Assembly (NCBI RefSeq): GCF_900129965.1
Contig: NZ_FQXM01000012.1
Span: 62,001-126,000 of the forward strand
Direction: 5' to 3'
Length of the DNA: 64,000 nt
Source: Clostridium grantii DSM 8605
Lineage (GTDB): Bacteria; Bacillota; Clostridia; Clostridiales; Clostridiaceae
Position 1 is the first letter of the stretch. The number at the start of each line of letters is the position of its first letter. The notes beneath the pieces were generated by a model. The model was not told the DNA's origin and made no database searches. It worked only from the letters and a program-made list of their open reading frames with translations. Made by a program: the position numbers and the translations under genes. This document shows positions 1-8,508 of this stretch, piece after piece.

Positions 1-1
1 G

Positions 2-517
2 TCCTATGAAGTTTCAGAAAAAATTCTTGCAAATTATAAATCTCAATCAAAGTATAAAGTATCTGCAGCACAAAAAGCTACTGTTCAATATTTAAAAGAT
101 AAAAAATCAACAAATAAGGACATAAAAAATAAATTTATAAGTAGCTGTGTAGAAATTTACAATACAACGGATGATAGCGTATTAAAAGATTCTTCGATTT
201 TTGCTCTTTCGGATTTAATGGATAAAGAAGCGGTAATTGAAATTATTAATAACGAGTCAGTTGACGAAGAGTTAAAAATGTTTGCAATAGATCAAAATTT
301 TATGACATTAAATGAGATTTTATTAAATAATCCTACTGAAACTGATATTGAAACTGTCATAGAAGCTATGGAAATTATGCCTATTAAAGATCTGGTTGAA
401 TCATTGGAAAAAGCGAAAAAATATATTAGCAATAGTGAATTACTAAAAAGATGTAATGATGAACTTAAAATTATGAAGTTGAATGGGAGCAAAGGAAATT
501 TAAAATGGCTAGATTAA
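2..517 (+). CDS. Helical-repeat hypothetical protein, 5' end outside window
   Basis: The frame is open from base 2, well before the first ATG at 218, so this is the C-terminal 171 residues of a longer protein. The visible part is hydrophilic and almost wholly alpha-helical in character, with spaced helix pairs such as DSSIFALSDLMDKEAV and FMTLNEILLNN that look like degenerate HEAT-type repeats. No catalytic motif or membrane segment is visible. It ends 27 bases before the next gene, which has its own ribosome binding site, so the two could be co-transcribed. The HEAT assignment is inference from pattern only; the function is unknown. Confidence 0.55.
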   Translation, partial: SYEVSEKILANYKSQSKYKVSAAQKATVQYLKDKKSTNKDIKNKFISSCVEIYNTTDDSVLKDSSIFALSDLMDKEAVIEIINNESVDEELKMFAIDQNFMTLNEILLNNPTETDIETVIEAMEIMPIKDLVESLEKAKKYISNSELLKRCNDELKIMKLNGSKGNLKWLD

Positions 518-544
518 AATAATGAATAATTGAGGTGAAAAAGC

Positions 545-1141
545 ATGAAAAAAAATAAAAAATATTATGTAATTGTATTGTTAGGAGTTTTATTAACTGT
601 TTTTATTAATAAGAATGTTGATGCTGTTTCAGGAAATCAAGGGTATGCTGTGTATAGAGATGGAGCATTTGGTGGCTTGTTTTGGCATGCTGCTATTATG
701 AATAATCCATATAGCACGAGTGTTGATGCAGTAGTACATCATTCAGGAAAGGGATATGTTCAGAGAGACTCTTGGACCAAATTCATAGATGGGAATAGTT
801 TTAAAGGGACGTACAGACCTAAATCAACACCATCTTCAGCTGATAGAGATTTGTTTGTTGCGATGGGAAGAAAATTAGCAGATGACCAGATTTCTTACAA
901 CGCTGCTTATGAGGTGTATTACAATACAAGTACTTCAGGGAGTTGGGTAAATACAAATGAGATAACTTCAATGAGATGTGATGGAGTAGTTGAATATATT
1001 TATGAATGGTATGGTTATCGCGTTTATGGAAGTGATACTTATTGGGACGTGACAAAGGTTTCATTTTGGGGACGAGATCATCATAGCGGAACGGCAGTAA
1101 CTCCAGAAAAACAAGCAAGTTATCTAACTAAGGTTCCTTAA
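545..1141 (+). CDS. Secreted permuted NlpC/P60 (papain-like fold) protein
   Basis: A protein of 198 residues behind the ribosome binding site TTGAGGTGA (spacing about 8). Residues 1-28 form a Sec signal peptide: a Lys-rich start, a hydrophobic core VIVLLGVLLTVFI and a VDA cleavage site. The mature part has a His in FWHAAIMNN near residue 48 and a Cys in RCDGVVEYIYEW near residue 143. His before Cys is the reversed order found in circularly permuted NlpC/P60 proteins of the YiiX/YaeF type, which are cysteine hydrolases acting on peptidoglycan, amide or lipid bonds. It is therefore a likely exported hydrolase. The permutation is inferred from motif order; the substrate is unknown. Confidence 0.6.
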   Translation: MKKNKKYYVIVLLGVLLTVFINKNVDAVSGNQGYAVYRDGAFGGLFWHAAIMNNPYSTSVDAVVHHSGKGYVQRDSWTKFIDGNSFKGTYRPKSTPSSADRDLFVAMGRKLADDQISYNAAYEVYYNTSTSGSWVNTNEITSMRCDGVVEYIYEWYGYRVYGSDTYWDVTKVSFWGRDHHSGTAVTPEKQASYLTKVP

Positions 1142-1163
1142 TGATATTAAGTAAAAGAATAAA

Positions 1164-1359
1164 TTATATCTCATATTCCGCACAATGATTTTCAGATTTA
1201 CTATATTTAAATTTTTGCAGTAAATATTCGTAACGTATCAAAAATTCTATTGTAAAAAGGTTTTTAATATACACAATTCAATGCCCTTTAAAGTCAAAAA
1301 TCGCATAAAAATATTAAATATCTTGAATTTTTATGCAGTCAGCGGAATATGAGTTATAT
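1164..1359. mobile_element. MITE-like element with 12-bp inverted ends and 6-bp flanking repeat
   Basis: CTCATATTCCGC at 1170-1181 is repeated exactly in inverted orientation as GCGGAATATGAG at 1342-1353, bounding 184 bp without an open frame. Both outer edges carry the same hexamer, TTATAT (1164-1169 and 1354-1359), which would be a target-site duplication. The interior is AT-rich and non-coding. This is the architecture of a miniature inverted-repeat element. The hexamer is AT-only, so chance agreement is possible. The rest of the gap 1142-1562 holds only AT-rich sequence. Confidence 0.5.
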
Positions 1360-1562
1360 ATTAATTTAATACATGTTTATATTTTATTGTGATTAAGTTA
1401 GTGGATAAAAAACAGAAACCTATTAAGAGTGAAAATTTATTCTAGTGTAATAAAAACTTGATACATATACCTATTTATGGTAGCATTTAAAATAGAATGG
1501 ATGATAAATAAAATTATGAGTTATGTACAGGTACATAACGTTTGAAAGAGGTAGATATATAT

Positions 1563-1724
1563 ATGTCATTTTTGCAAATGATAGCAATGCTTATTATTGG
1601 AATCCTAATACTTATTGTTGGAGTAATAACTAAGAAAAAATGGTTGATGTTAATTTCTATAGTACCTTTTGCTTTCTCCTTGGGAAATATTATAGTGCTA
1701 CTTTTAATGTGGCTAGATCATTAG
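1563..1724 (+). CDS. Small two-helix membrane protein
   Basis: A short frame of 53 residues starting at ATG 1563, with AAAGAGGTAG about ten bases upstream. The same frame opens earlier at TTG 1542, but the ATG has the better spacing. The protein is almost entirely two transmembrane segments (residues about 3-22 and 28-49) joined by a Lys-rich turn KKKW, ending in LDH. No family is recognised. Small membrane proteins of this type are often toxins, regulators or subunits, but nothing nearby supports a choice. Whether it is expressed is uncertain. Confidence 0.45.
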   Translation: MSFLQMIAMLIIGILILIVGVITKKKWLMLISIVPFAFSLGNIIVLLLMWLDH

Positions 1725-2062
1725 CCTAGTGGATAATGATCGTAATGGTAAAAAATTATATATTATCTTGAATGAGTCTTTTCGCGTAGTATTTTATAGC
1801 ATAAAATGTTTTATACAATGAGTGCAGCGAGGTGCTCAGGGTAAGAAAACTTTATGTTAAATTTCACATTATAATGGATTCTTGTTTAGTGATTAAATAG
1901 TATAAATTTGGAATTAAAAACTAGTATAAATTACATCCACTAAAAAAAATAAGAATAGAAGGGGCTAAAACCTAATATTTCTCCAAATTAGTATCATAAT
2001 TTCATCAAAATACAGATAGCATATTATATTAATTGCGTAAAAGTATAAACTTATACAATCCC

Positions 2063-2096
2063 ACGACCCCCCCTAAGCCAAGGGGGGTCGTTTTTT
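2063..2096 (+). terminator. GC-rich rho-independent terminator, orphan
   Basis: ACGACCCCCC (2063-2072) pairs with GGGGGGTCGT (2082-2091) around a nine-base loop and runs into TTTTTT. It is the most GC-rich stem in this AT-rich region. No convincing gene ends just upstream. The rest of the gap 1725-2250 is AT-rich and holds no recognised gene, so the terminator may belong to a lost gene or to a short RNA. Confidence 0.75.
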
Positions 2097-2250
2097 CGCT
2101 CAATCCCATTCCCAACGCGTAACAGTATCATGATTTTGTCCAAACACACGTGGAGTGTGTTATTGGGATATAAAAAATAGATAGAAGAAAAGGATTTAAA
2201 CTTTTTAAAATAAATTATGATAATGTTAAAAATTTAATGATCAATATTTA

Positions 2251-2979
2251 ATGAAAAAAGATATAAATAATATTCATGATAAAAGTTATAAAGATTTATA
2301 TTCTAATAAAGAAGTTTTTATAGATTTAGTTAAAGAAATGCTGAAAGCTCCATGGGCAAGTGCGCTTACTGTAGATAATTTGATACTTATAAATAGATCT
2401 TATATTTCATCAGATTATGAAGAAACAGAATCCGATATAGTGTATAAGGCCACAATAGGCGATAAAGAAGTTATATTTTATGTACTATTAGAATTTTAAT
2501 CTACTATTGATTATAAAATTCCATTAAGATTATTTTTCTATAGAAGTGAAATATTGAGGGAATACGCAAAAAATGATAATCAAAAATCATATGATAAAAA
2601 CATAACTATACCTGCAGTAATTCCAATAGTTCTTTATAACGGAAAGAAAGTATGGGATGTTCCACAAAGATTTAGGGATATTGTAAATGGCAACGAATTA
2701 TTTGGAAATAGCATAATAGATTTTGAATATAGTATTTTTGATGTAAATAATAAATATACTAAAGAAGATTTGATTAGAAATAAAAATATAACCTCTGCAA
2801 TATTTTTGTTAGATCAGAAAATAGATGCAGAAGAGTTTATTGAAAGAATAAAGGCCATCGCATTATTCTTTGCGAACTTAACGGATAAAGATAGGATGGT
2901 TTTAAAAGATTGGATAGGAAGTACTACCGAGCCAAAGCTAGCAGAGGTTGCGAAAAAGATATTAGACAGTCCTCACTAG
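2251..2979 (+). pseudogene. Rpn-family nuclease/transposase-like, nonsense-interrupted
   Basis: One continuous frame of 242 codons is broken only by TAA at 2497-2499. The two halves read KDLYSNKEVFIDLVKEML...YVLLEF and then STIDYKIPLRLFFYRSEILREYAKN...IPIVLYNG, the familiar order of the Rpn (recombination-promoting nuclease, PD-(D/E)XK) family, where FQSTIDYKMPIRLL is usual. The stop replaces the expected Gln (CAA to TAA). The C-terminus after KKILDSPH is also shorter than usual. Rpn genes are often high-copy, fast-decaying accessory genes. Family call from remembered motifs; the disruption is seen directly. Confidence 0.8.
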
Positions 2980-3106
2980 GGTAGCTCCTATTTGAAAAAA
3001 ATGAAAAACAAAGAATTGCATGAAGTGGTTAAAAAAATCCAGCTTAGAGTAATATATACAATAATAAGTATTTGAAAGCATGCCGAATATATGGTATGTT
3101 TTTTGT

Positions 3107-3336
3107 ATGAAAGAGAAACTATACATACCCAAACTAGCAACAGACATTTTAGAAATACACATTAGCGGTATCCCAGTTCAACTAATAGACGAATGGTTCC
3201 TGAATCTGAAATAAATAGGTTGATGAATTTAAAAAAAGATACTGTAGTTGAAGAGAAAGTTCTTGCTGTTTACGCTCGTGTGTCTTCACATGATCAGAAA
3301 AAGAAAAAGATTTATTCATTTAGTAGGAAGGGGTAA
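3107..3336 (+). pseudogene. Relic of IS607-type serine recombinase (TnpA)
   Basis: From 3193 the frame reads RRMVPESEINRLMNLKK and then KVLAVYARVSSHDQKKK, matching the junction of the helix-turn-helix region and the serine-resolvase core (YARVSS with the catalytic Ser) of IS607 TnpA proteins. It stops at TAA 3334-3336, soon after the YARVSS motif. An N-terminal piece starting at ATG 3107 lies in a different frame, so there is at least one frameshift as well as loss of the catalytic domain. The element cannot be active. The surrounding bases 2980-3106 hold nothing recognisable. Confidence 0.65.
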
Positions 3337-3337
3337 A

Positions 3338-3913
3338 ATGATGTTGAAAAATAGAAGTAGTGCCAAACTTAAATTTATTACTATGGTGATTGTAATAGTA
3401 ATTGTAGTTATGCTAATAATATATAAACTAAGTTATACTGGAAAAGTACAGACCGCAATGGAAAAAACAAATATAGTATTTTCAGAAATATTTGAAATAC
3501 ATAATATAGAAGAAGGTGTTTTGGTTTTTTATGAAACGTTAGATGCACCAGGTATGATAAATGTAGGGTTTGTGAAAAAAGATTTTTGAGGGTATAAATG
3601 GAATGGTGGAACTGGTGCTGCGGATTTTGATAAATCCTATCCCATAACATATATGTATCACAGTATAAGTGCCCTTATTGATGAAAACCAAACTTACTTT
3701 ATAGGGGTTTCCTTTGGCACAATATCAGATAAGAGAATAAAACAAGTGAAAATTAGAAACAAAGCAAAGAATGAAAATAAGTATGATGATGCACAGATAA
3801 TTGAAACAAAGTATGGAGAAATTTGGTATTTTGAAGCTAGAAATAGAGGCTTTGTTGAAAATGAGATAATTGGTATAGATGAAAAGAATGATGTTATTCA
3901 GAAAGTAAACTAA
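3338..3913 (+). pseudogene. Membrane-anchored hypothetical protein split by an in-frame TGA
   Basis: ATG 3338 follows the ribosome binding site AGGAAGGGG. The frame encodes one N-terminal transmembrane segment (FITMVIVIVIVVMLIIYKL) and an extracellular-type domain, then meets TGA at 3587-3589 in the context VKKDF-stop-GYKWNGG, and continues in the same frame for another 108 codons to 3913. An aromatic FWGYKW is the natural reading, so TGA has probably replaced a Trp codon (TGG). Whole length would be 191 residues. Family not recognised. It could still make a shortened 83-residue product. Confidence 0.6.
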
Positions 3914-4209
3914 TATAACGAATTGGAACCAAATGTTCCATAAGCTATGCTGCAATCAAACTGCTTAGAAAGTGCCATCTTAAAAAAACTATCACAGTAA
4001 GTAGGCTTTATAAAGTAACTAGGAGACAATAAAAAATATATTAATCTTAATTCAGAAGAAATAAAAAAAGATGCTACTCCAAGATGTAAAGAAGTGAAAA
4101 GCAACTGGGACACCACGTACCCTTAAAGATCACCGTTCCAAGAAAACTTTAATTGGAAGAGGAATTGCAGCGGTTAATGGATTATGTTAGAAAGGTAGTT
4201 GAGGTAGTT
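3914..4209. other. Intergenic stretch without a recognisable gene
   Basis: About 300 bases with stops in all plus frames. The part 4153-4209 is in frame with the following acetyltransferase (TTG at 4153), but it lacks a ribosome binding site and is probably leader. Together with the broken genes upstream this looks like decayed sequence. Confidence 0.4.
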
Positions 4210-4740
4210 ATGAAAGAGAATTATATTGAGTTTGACAATTATTTAATGCGATTGATAAAAGTCAGTGACACTGATCAGTACTTCAAATATGTTTTTAAAG
4301 AATCAGATGATGAAGCAAACTACTATACTGGTACAATAGGCAGTTTTACAAAAGAACAGATTGTTTCATATGTTCAGGGTATAGTAGAAAATAAAATGCG
4401 TTATGATTTTATTATATTCTGTGAAAGTAAAATTGTTGGAGAGGTAGTTTTAAGCAATATTGAGAGGAATACTTGTCATTATAGAATTTGTATATACAAA
4501 AAAGAAAACTTCTCAAAGGGGATTGGTTTCAAGGCTACAAAAGAAGTGTTAAAATTTGCTTTTGAAGAATTGGAGCTTGAATCAGTTGAGTTGGAAGTAT
4601 TCCCATTCAATGAAAGAGGTATTGCTCTTTATAAAAAAATGGGCTTTGAAATGGTTGATGAACTAGTTGATGAAGAAGCTGAAGAGCCTTATAGAAATAT
4701 ATATACTATGCGACTGATAAATGAAAATTTTCTTTACTAG
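4210..4740 (+). CDS. GNAT-family N-acetyltransferase
   Basis: ATG 4210 was chosen because GAGGTAG lies just upstream; the frame is open back to TTG 4153 without a signal there. The 176-residue protein shows the GNAT fold in order: a substrate-binding N-terminal half (YTGTIGSFTKEQIVSYVQGI), strand IIFCESKIVGEVVL, the acetyl-CoA loop KKENFSKGIGFKATKEVLKFAF (a relaxed Q/RxxGxG/A) and the C-terminal NERGIALYKKMGFEMVDE. It is closest in style to RimJ/RimL-type enzymes. The substrate is not deducible. Neighbouring genes upstream are broken, but this frame appears intact. Confidence 0.75.
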   Translation: MKENYIEFDNYLMRLIKVSDTDQYFKYVFKESDDEANYYTGTIGSFTKEQIVSYVQGIVENKMRYDFIIFCESKIVGEVVLSNIERNTCHYRICIYKKENFSKGIGFKATKEVLKFAFEELELESVELEVFPFNERGIALYKKMGFEMVDELVDEEAEEPYRNIYTMRLINENFLY

Positions 4741-5022
4741 TAAGCTCAACCTTAAGGTTTTCGCTAACACCTCAGGGTATACCAATGTAAGGGTGTAAAT
4801 AGAGAAGAATAACATTCGAATGGTGAGATTCTTTTCTGCTATATAGCAGGTTAAATTCCAGTATGGTAAATGTTAACAACTAGCCATTAGTTAAGGTGCA
4901 ACTCTTATAGACCCAGTATACGGATTTGTGGATGGCAATAAAAGACATGAAATTAATTCAATACCTATTTGTCTTAGCAATAAGAATAAAGAACTATATT
5001 TATGGATTACTATTACTATAAA
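4741..5022. other. Unassigned non-coding stretch upstream of the XpaC-TelA operon
   Basis: No open frame of note. The section 4750-4950 is less AT-rich than normal spacer here and contains a small hairpin (CTGCTA-TAGCAG near 4835-4850). It may be the remnant of a mobile element or a structured RNA; I could not match it to a known class. Confidence 0.3.
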
Positions 5023-5051
5023 TTGTAATTTATATAGCAATAAGATATAAT
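5023..5051 (+). promoter_or_regulatory. Sigma-A promoter of the xpaC-telA operon
   Basis: TTGTAA (5023-5028), 17-base spacer, TATAAT (5046-5051). The expected transcript would start near 5058 and leave a leader of about 50 bases before the xpaC start codon. Confidence 0.6.
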
Positions 5052-5110
5052 ATAGTGAGAATATTATTATATTTATATATAAGTATAAGAAAATGGTTTG
5101 GAGGAATTAT

Positions 5111-6289
5111 ATGTATAAAAATGATTTTTCGGATTTAGAAAATCAAATTAAAGATTCAGTAAAAAATGCATTCGATGCTATAGACTTTGTTACATTAAAA
5201 AAAAATATTAATGATAAAACTGAAAGTACTTTCGATTCTGTAAAAATGAATTTAAAGAATAAATCACAGCAATTTAGTGAAAAAATGGATAATGAAATAC
5301 AAAATAAATATAGAAATATATCTAATAAAAGCAGAAAAAATATAGTTAAGGATTCAATGTATATTTCTAAAATACCAGTTGGAAGAGTTTCAGGAATAGT
5401 TTACACAATATTTGGAACTATGGGTATCGGATTATTAAGTATTCTTTTATTTATATTTTTATTATTTGGACTTTTAGAAAATTTTAAAGTGTTAGCAGTT
5501 TTACTTACTTTTTTAGGGTTAAATATAGCTTTAACTTTAAAAGGTAAAAATTCCAGAAAAAGAGTAAAACGTTTTAATCAGTATGTAAGAGCACTTGATG
5601 GTGATAATTATTCTTCAATTGAACAATTAGCTGCTGTTGTTAGAAAAAAGCAAAAATTTGTTATTAAAGATTTAACAAAAATGATTGACTTAGGTATGTT
5701 TAAAGAGGCATACATTAATGAAGAAGAAACATACTTTATGTTAAGTAATGAAGTTTATGAAAATTATTTAATATCACAGAAAAATTTTAAAAAACGTAAT
5801 GAAGAGAAACTAAAAAAAGAGAAATCAAATAAAAATATAAATGATCCTGAAAAAGAAGAATTAATACGTACTATTGAAATGGTTAATAACTATATTGAAC
5901 AAATAAAAAATGTAAATAATGCTATACCTAATGAAGAAATATCAATAAAACTACAAATATTACAGAATATTGTGAGTGAAATAATTAATTTCGTGGAGAA
6001 AAACCCTAAAAAGCTACTAGAGGTTAGAAAATTTACTACACATTATCTTCCAATAACTTTAAAGTTAGTTAATGGCTATAAAGATCTAAATGATCAACCA
6101 GTTGAGGGAGATAATATAAAGAATACAAAAATTGAAATTGAAAAAAGTATTGATATTATAAATATTGCTTTTGAAAAGTTATTAGATGATTTATTTGAAG
6201 AGTTAGCTTTAGATGTTTCTACGGATATATCTGTACTTAAAACATTGTTTAAACAAGAAGGATTAACTAAAAATGATTTTCAAAAATAA
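5111..6289 (+). CDS. xpaC: XpaC-like protein (5-bromo-4-chloroindolyl phosphate hydrolysis family)
   Basis: Start ATG 5111 follows GGAGG with good spacing, giving 392 residues; the upstream ATG 5093 has no such signal. The N-terminal 80 residues are a charged helical region, then two membrane segments (IVYTIFGTMGIGLLSILLFIFLLF and VLAVLLTFLGLNIALTL), then a long cytosolic helical domain with KKQKFVIKDLTKMIDLGMFKEAYI. This layout and the immediately following TelA gene define the XpaC family, named for activity on X-phosphate but of uncertain true function. The gene is first in a five-gene operon (11 bp to the TelA frame). Confidence 0.85.
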   Translation: MYKNDFSDLENQIKDSVKNAFDAIDFVTLKKNINDKTESTFDSVKMNLKNKSQQFSEKMDNEIQNKYRNISNKSRKNIVKDSMYISKIPVGRVSGIVYTIFGTMGIGLLSILLFIFLLFGLLENFKVLAVLLTFLGLNIALTLKGKNSRKRVKRFNQYVRALDGDNYSSIEQLAAVVRKKQKFVIKDLTKMIDLGMFKEAYINEEETYFMLSNEVYENYLISQKNFKKRNEEKLKKEKSNKNINDPEKEELIRTIEMVNNYIEQIKNVNNAIPNEEISIKLQILQNIVSEIINFVEKNPKKLLEVRKFTTHYLPITLKLVNGYKDLNDQPVEGDNIKNTKIEIEKSIDIINIAFEKLLDDLFEELALDVSTDISVLKTLFKQEGLTKNDFQK

Positions 6290-6311
6290 CTAAAAAGGAG
6301 TGAATTTTAAA

Positions 6312-7460
6312 TTGAAAGATGACTTTAAAGAAAATATTGATGTAATTCCAAACTTAATATTTGAACCAGTTCAAGAAGCGGTGTCTATTACAAAAGTAAA
6401 AGAAGAAAAACAAGAAGAAATAATTGACGATATCAATTTAACAGAAGAAGAAAAAAAGATAGTTGATCAATTTGTAGATAAAATTGAAATAACCAATTCT
6501 AATTCAATTCTAGAATATGGAGTTGGAACTCAAAAGAAAATTTCAGATTTTTCTGAAAAAGCTTTAAATAATGTAAGAACTAAAAATTTAGGGGAAGTAG
6601 GCGAAATGCTTTCCAATGTAGTAGGAGAGTTAAAGAATTTTGATATTGCAGATGAAAATGAAAAAAAAGGTTTTTTAGGATTCTTTAATAAAAGTAAAGA
6701 AAAAGTTTCTCATATGAAAAGAAAATATGAGAAAGTAGAAGGCAATATAAATGAAATTTGTACTATGCTTGAAAAACATCAGATACAACTTTTAAAAGAT
6801 GTTGCTATGCTTGATAAAATGTATGAAATAAATAAGGTTTATTTCAAGGAACTTTCTATGTATATTTTGGCGGGGAAAAAGAAACTTTCAAAATTAGAAA
6901 AAGAAGAACTTCCAATCTTATTGGCAAAAGCTCAAACTAGTTCACTTCCAGAAGATGCACAGGAAATAAATGATTTTAAATCTCTTTGCAATCGCTTCGA
7001 GAAAAAAATTCATGATTTAGAGTTAACTAGAATGATTTCCCTTCAAATGGCTCCTCAAATTCGTTTAATTCAAAATAATGATTCTTTAATGTCAGAAAAA
7101 ATACAATCTACACTTGTAAATACTATCCCACTTTGGAAAAGTCAAATTGTTTTAGCTCTTGGGGTTGCTCATTCTAAAGATGCAGCTAAAGCTCAAAATG
7201 AAGTTACAAATATGACAAATGAACTTTTGCGTAAAAATGCAGAAACATTAAAAATGTCAACTATAGAAACTGCTAAAGAATCTGAACGTGGAGTTATTGA
7301 TATTGAAACTCTTAAATATACAAATGAATCATTAATTTCAACTCTTGATGAAGTACTTCGTATACAAACAGAAGGTCGTCAAAAACGTAAAGAGGCTGAA
7401 ATAGAATTATACAATATTGAACAACAATTAAAAAACAAACTTTTAGATATTAGAAATTAG
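6312..7460 (+). CDS. telA: TelA-family toxic anion resistance protein
   Basis: Codon TTG 6312 is preferred because AAGGAG (6295-6300) overlaps the earlier GTG 6300. The product is about 382 residues, soluble and strongly alpha-helical with long coiled-coil-like stretches. The family core is plain: ISLQMAPQIRLIQNND, then IQSTLVNTIPLWKSQIVLALG and the C-terminal GVIDIETLKYTNESLISTLDEVLRIQTEG. TelA proteins are linked to tellurite, antimicrobial peptide and envelope stress tolerance, and routinely sit beside XpaC, as here. The mechanism is unknown for the family. Confidence 0.9.
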   Translation: MKDDFKENIDVIPNLIFEPVQEAVSITKVKEEKQEEIIDDINLTEEEKKIVDQFVDKIEITNSNSILEYGVGTQKKISDFSEKALNNVRTKNLGEVGEMLSNVVGELKNFDIADENEKKGFLGFFNKSKEKVSHMKRKYEKVEGNINEICTMLEKHQIQLLKDVAMLDKMYEINKVYFKELSMYILAGKKKLSKLEKEELPILLAKAQTSSLPEDAQEINDFKSLCNRFEKKIHDLELTRMISLQMAPQIRLIQNNDSLMSEKIQSTLVNTIPLWKSQIVLALGVAHSKDAAKAQNEVTNMTNELLRKNAETLKMSTIETAKESERGVIDIETLKYTNESLISTLDEVLRIQTEGRQKRKEAEIELYNIEQQLKNKLLDIRN

Positions 7461-7515
7461 TAGCTATTAAGTTGAAGTTTTTTGAAGATAAAATTTAATT
7501 TAGGAGGTCTTATGC

Positions 7516-8463
7516 ATGAGCTATACTGAATATAATGAGTATATTTATAATGTTAATTATCAAGTTTATGAAAAAGACCTTTGTGTTCTTGAAATAAAAT
7601 CACTTTTTAACTGTTCTATCCAAGATAAAGTGTTTTTTTCAAATAAAGAAGTAAACCCTTATATTAGTCCATTTTTAAAAAACAGATTAAAAATAATTTA
7701 TAAAACTTCTTGTTTTTTAGATATACTTGAATTTGTTGAAAATGAAAAAATAACAGCACAGGATTTTATGGTTAAATACCTAGAATTATTTACTGGAGAT
7801 AACAATGCTAAAAAAGGAAAAGAAATTTCTAAAAAAATAGGACTTAGGATTACCGGTTTTCCTTGTTTTTCTAATCCTAAAACTATTTTTGGAGTAACTT
7901 TTTATAAAGGTATCTGGTATTTTGGAACATTAGTTTCCAATAATTCTAAGTGGAAAGAGCATAACTCAAAACCTTACTCTTATTCCAGTTCACTAGGAAT
8001 TAATATAGCAAAAGTACTTTTAAATATTGCTGGAAATGGTGACTTTTCAAAAAAAATAATAGATCCTTGTTGTGGTGTTGGAACAGTTCTTTTAGAAGGA
8101 TTTTTTGCAGGTTATGATATTATAGGATGGGAGCTGAAAAGCAAAGTTGCAGATAATGCTCGTGGAAATTTACTTTACTTTAACTATCCACCAAAGGTTA
8201 CCACTGGTGATATTAAAGATATAGATGAAACATTCGATGCTTCAATTGTAGATCTCCCCTATGGAAATTTTAGTAACACTACTGAAGATAACGAAATGAA
8301 GATAATTAGAAATGCCAAAAGGATATCCAAAAAATTAGTCTTAGTTTCTTCTGAAAACATTACTAATGAAATTGTAAAGGAAAATCTTAAAATAATTGAT
8401 TATTGTAAAGTGAGTAAAAAAGAAACAAAGAGTTTTAATAGATATATCTGGGTATGTCAATAA
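7516..8463 (+). CDS. TRM11-like SAM-dependent RNA guanine-N2 methyltransferase
   Basis: ATG 7516 follows AGGAGG. The 315-residue protein has a variable N-terminal half and a C-terminal Rossmann methyltransferase domain: motif I IIDPCCGVGTVLLEGFFAG (near residue 180), the acidic strand GWELKSKVADNARGN, then motif IV DLPYG (near residue 250), the (D/N)PPY-type signature used for N2-guanine or N-adenine methylation. Layout fits the TRM11/Trm-G10 group acting on tRNA or rRNA. It is the third gene of the XpaC-TelA operon, 55 bases after TelA, an unusual home for an RNA modifier. The target is unknown. Confidence 0.75.
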   Translation: MSYTEYNEYIYNVNYQVYEKDLCVLEIKSLFNCSIQDKVFFSNKEVNPYISPFLKNRLKIIYKTSCFLDILEFVENEKITAQDFMVKYLELFTGDNNAKKGKEISKKIGLRITGFPCFSNPKTIFGVTFYKGIWYFGTLVSNNSKWKEHNSKPYSYSSSLGINIAKVLLNIAGNGDFSKKIIDPCCGVGTVLLEGFFAGYDIIGWELKSKVADNARGNLLYFNYPPKVTTGDIKDIDETFDASIVDLPYGNFSNTTEDNEMKIIRNAKRISKKLVLVSSENITNEIVKENLKIIDYCKVSKKETKSFNRYIWVCQ

Positions 8464-8508
8464 ATAACTAAAGACTTATAGCAGCCATGAAGAAAGGATG
8501 GACCTTTT

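Noticed and set aside
1542..1562. TTG 1542 as start of the small membrane protein
   Set aside because: The purine-rich AAAGAGGTAG lies between it and ATG 1563, favouring the latter.
3248..3589. A 113-codon frame starting at 3248
   Set aside because: Its first 30 codons are an out-of-frame reading of the recombinase relic; the genuine start of this frame is ATG 3338 with its own ribosome binding site.
3587..3589. Selenocysteine at the in-frame TGA
   Set aside because: The context suggests Trp, no SECIS-like hairpin was seen just downstream, and neighbouring genes are also broken.
4741..5022. Group II intron or riboswitch
   Set aside because: I could not find a domain V hairpin, an EBS/IBS arrangement or any riboswitch core; left as unassigned.
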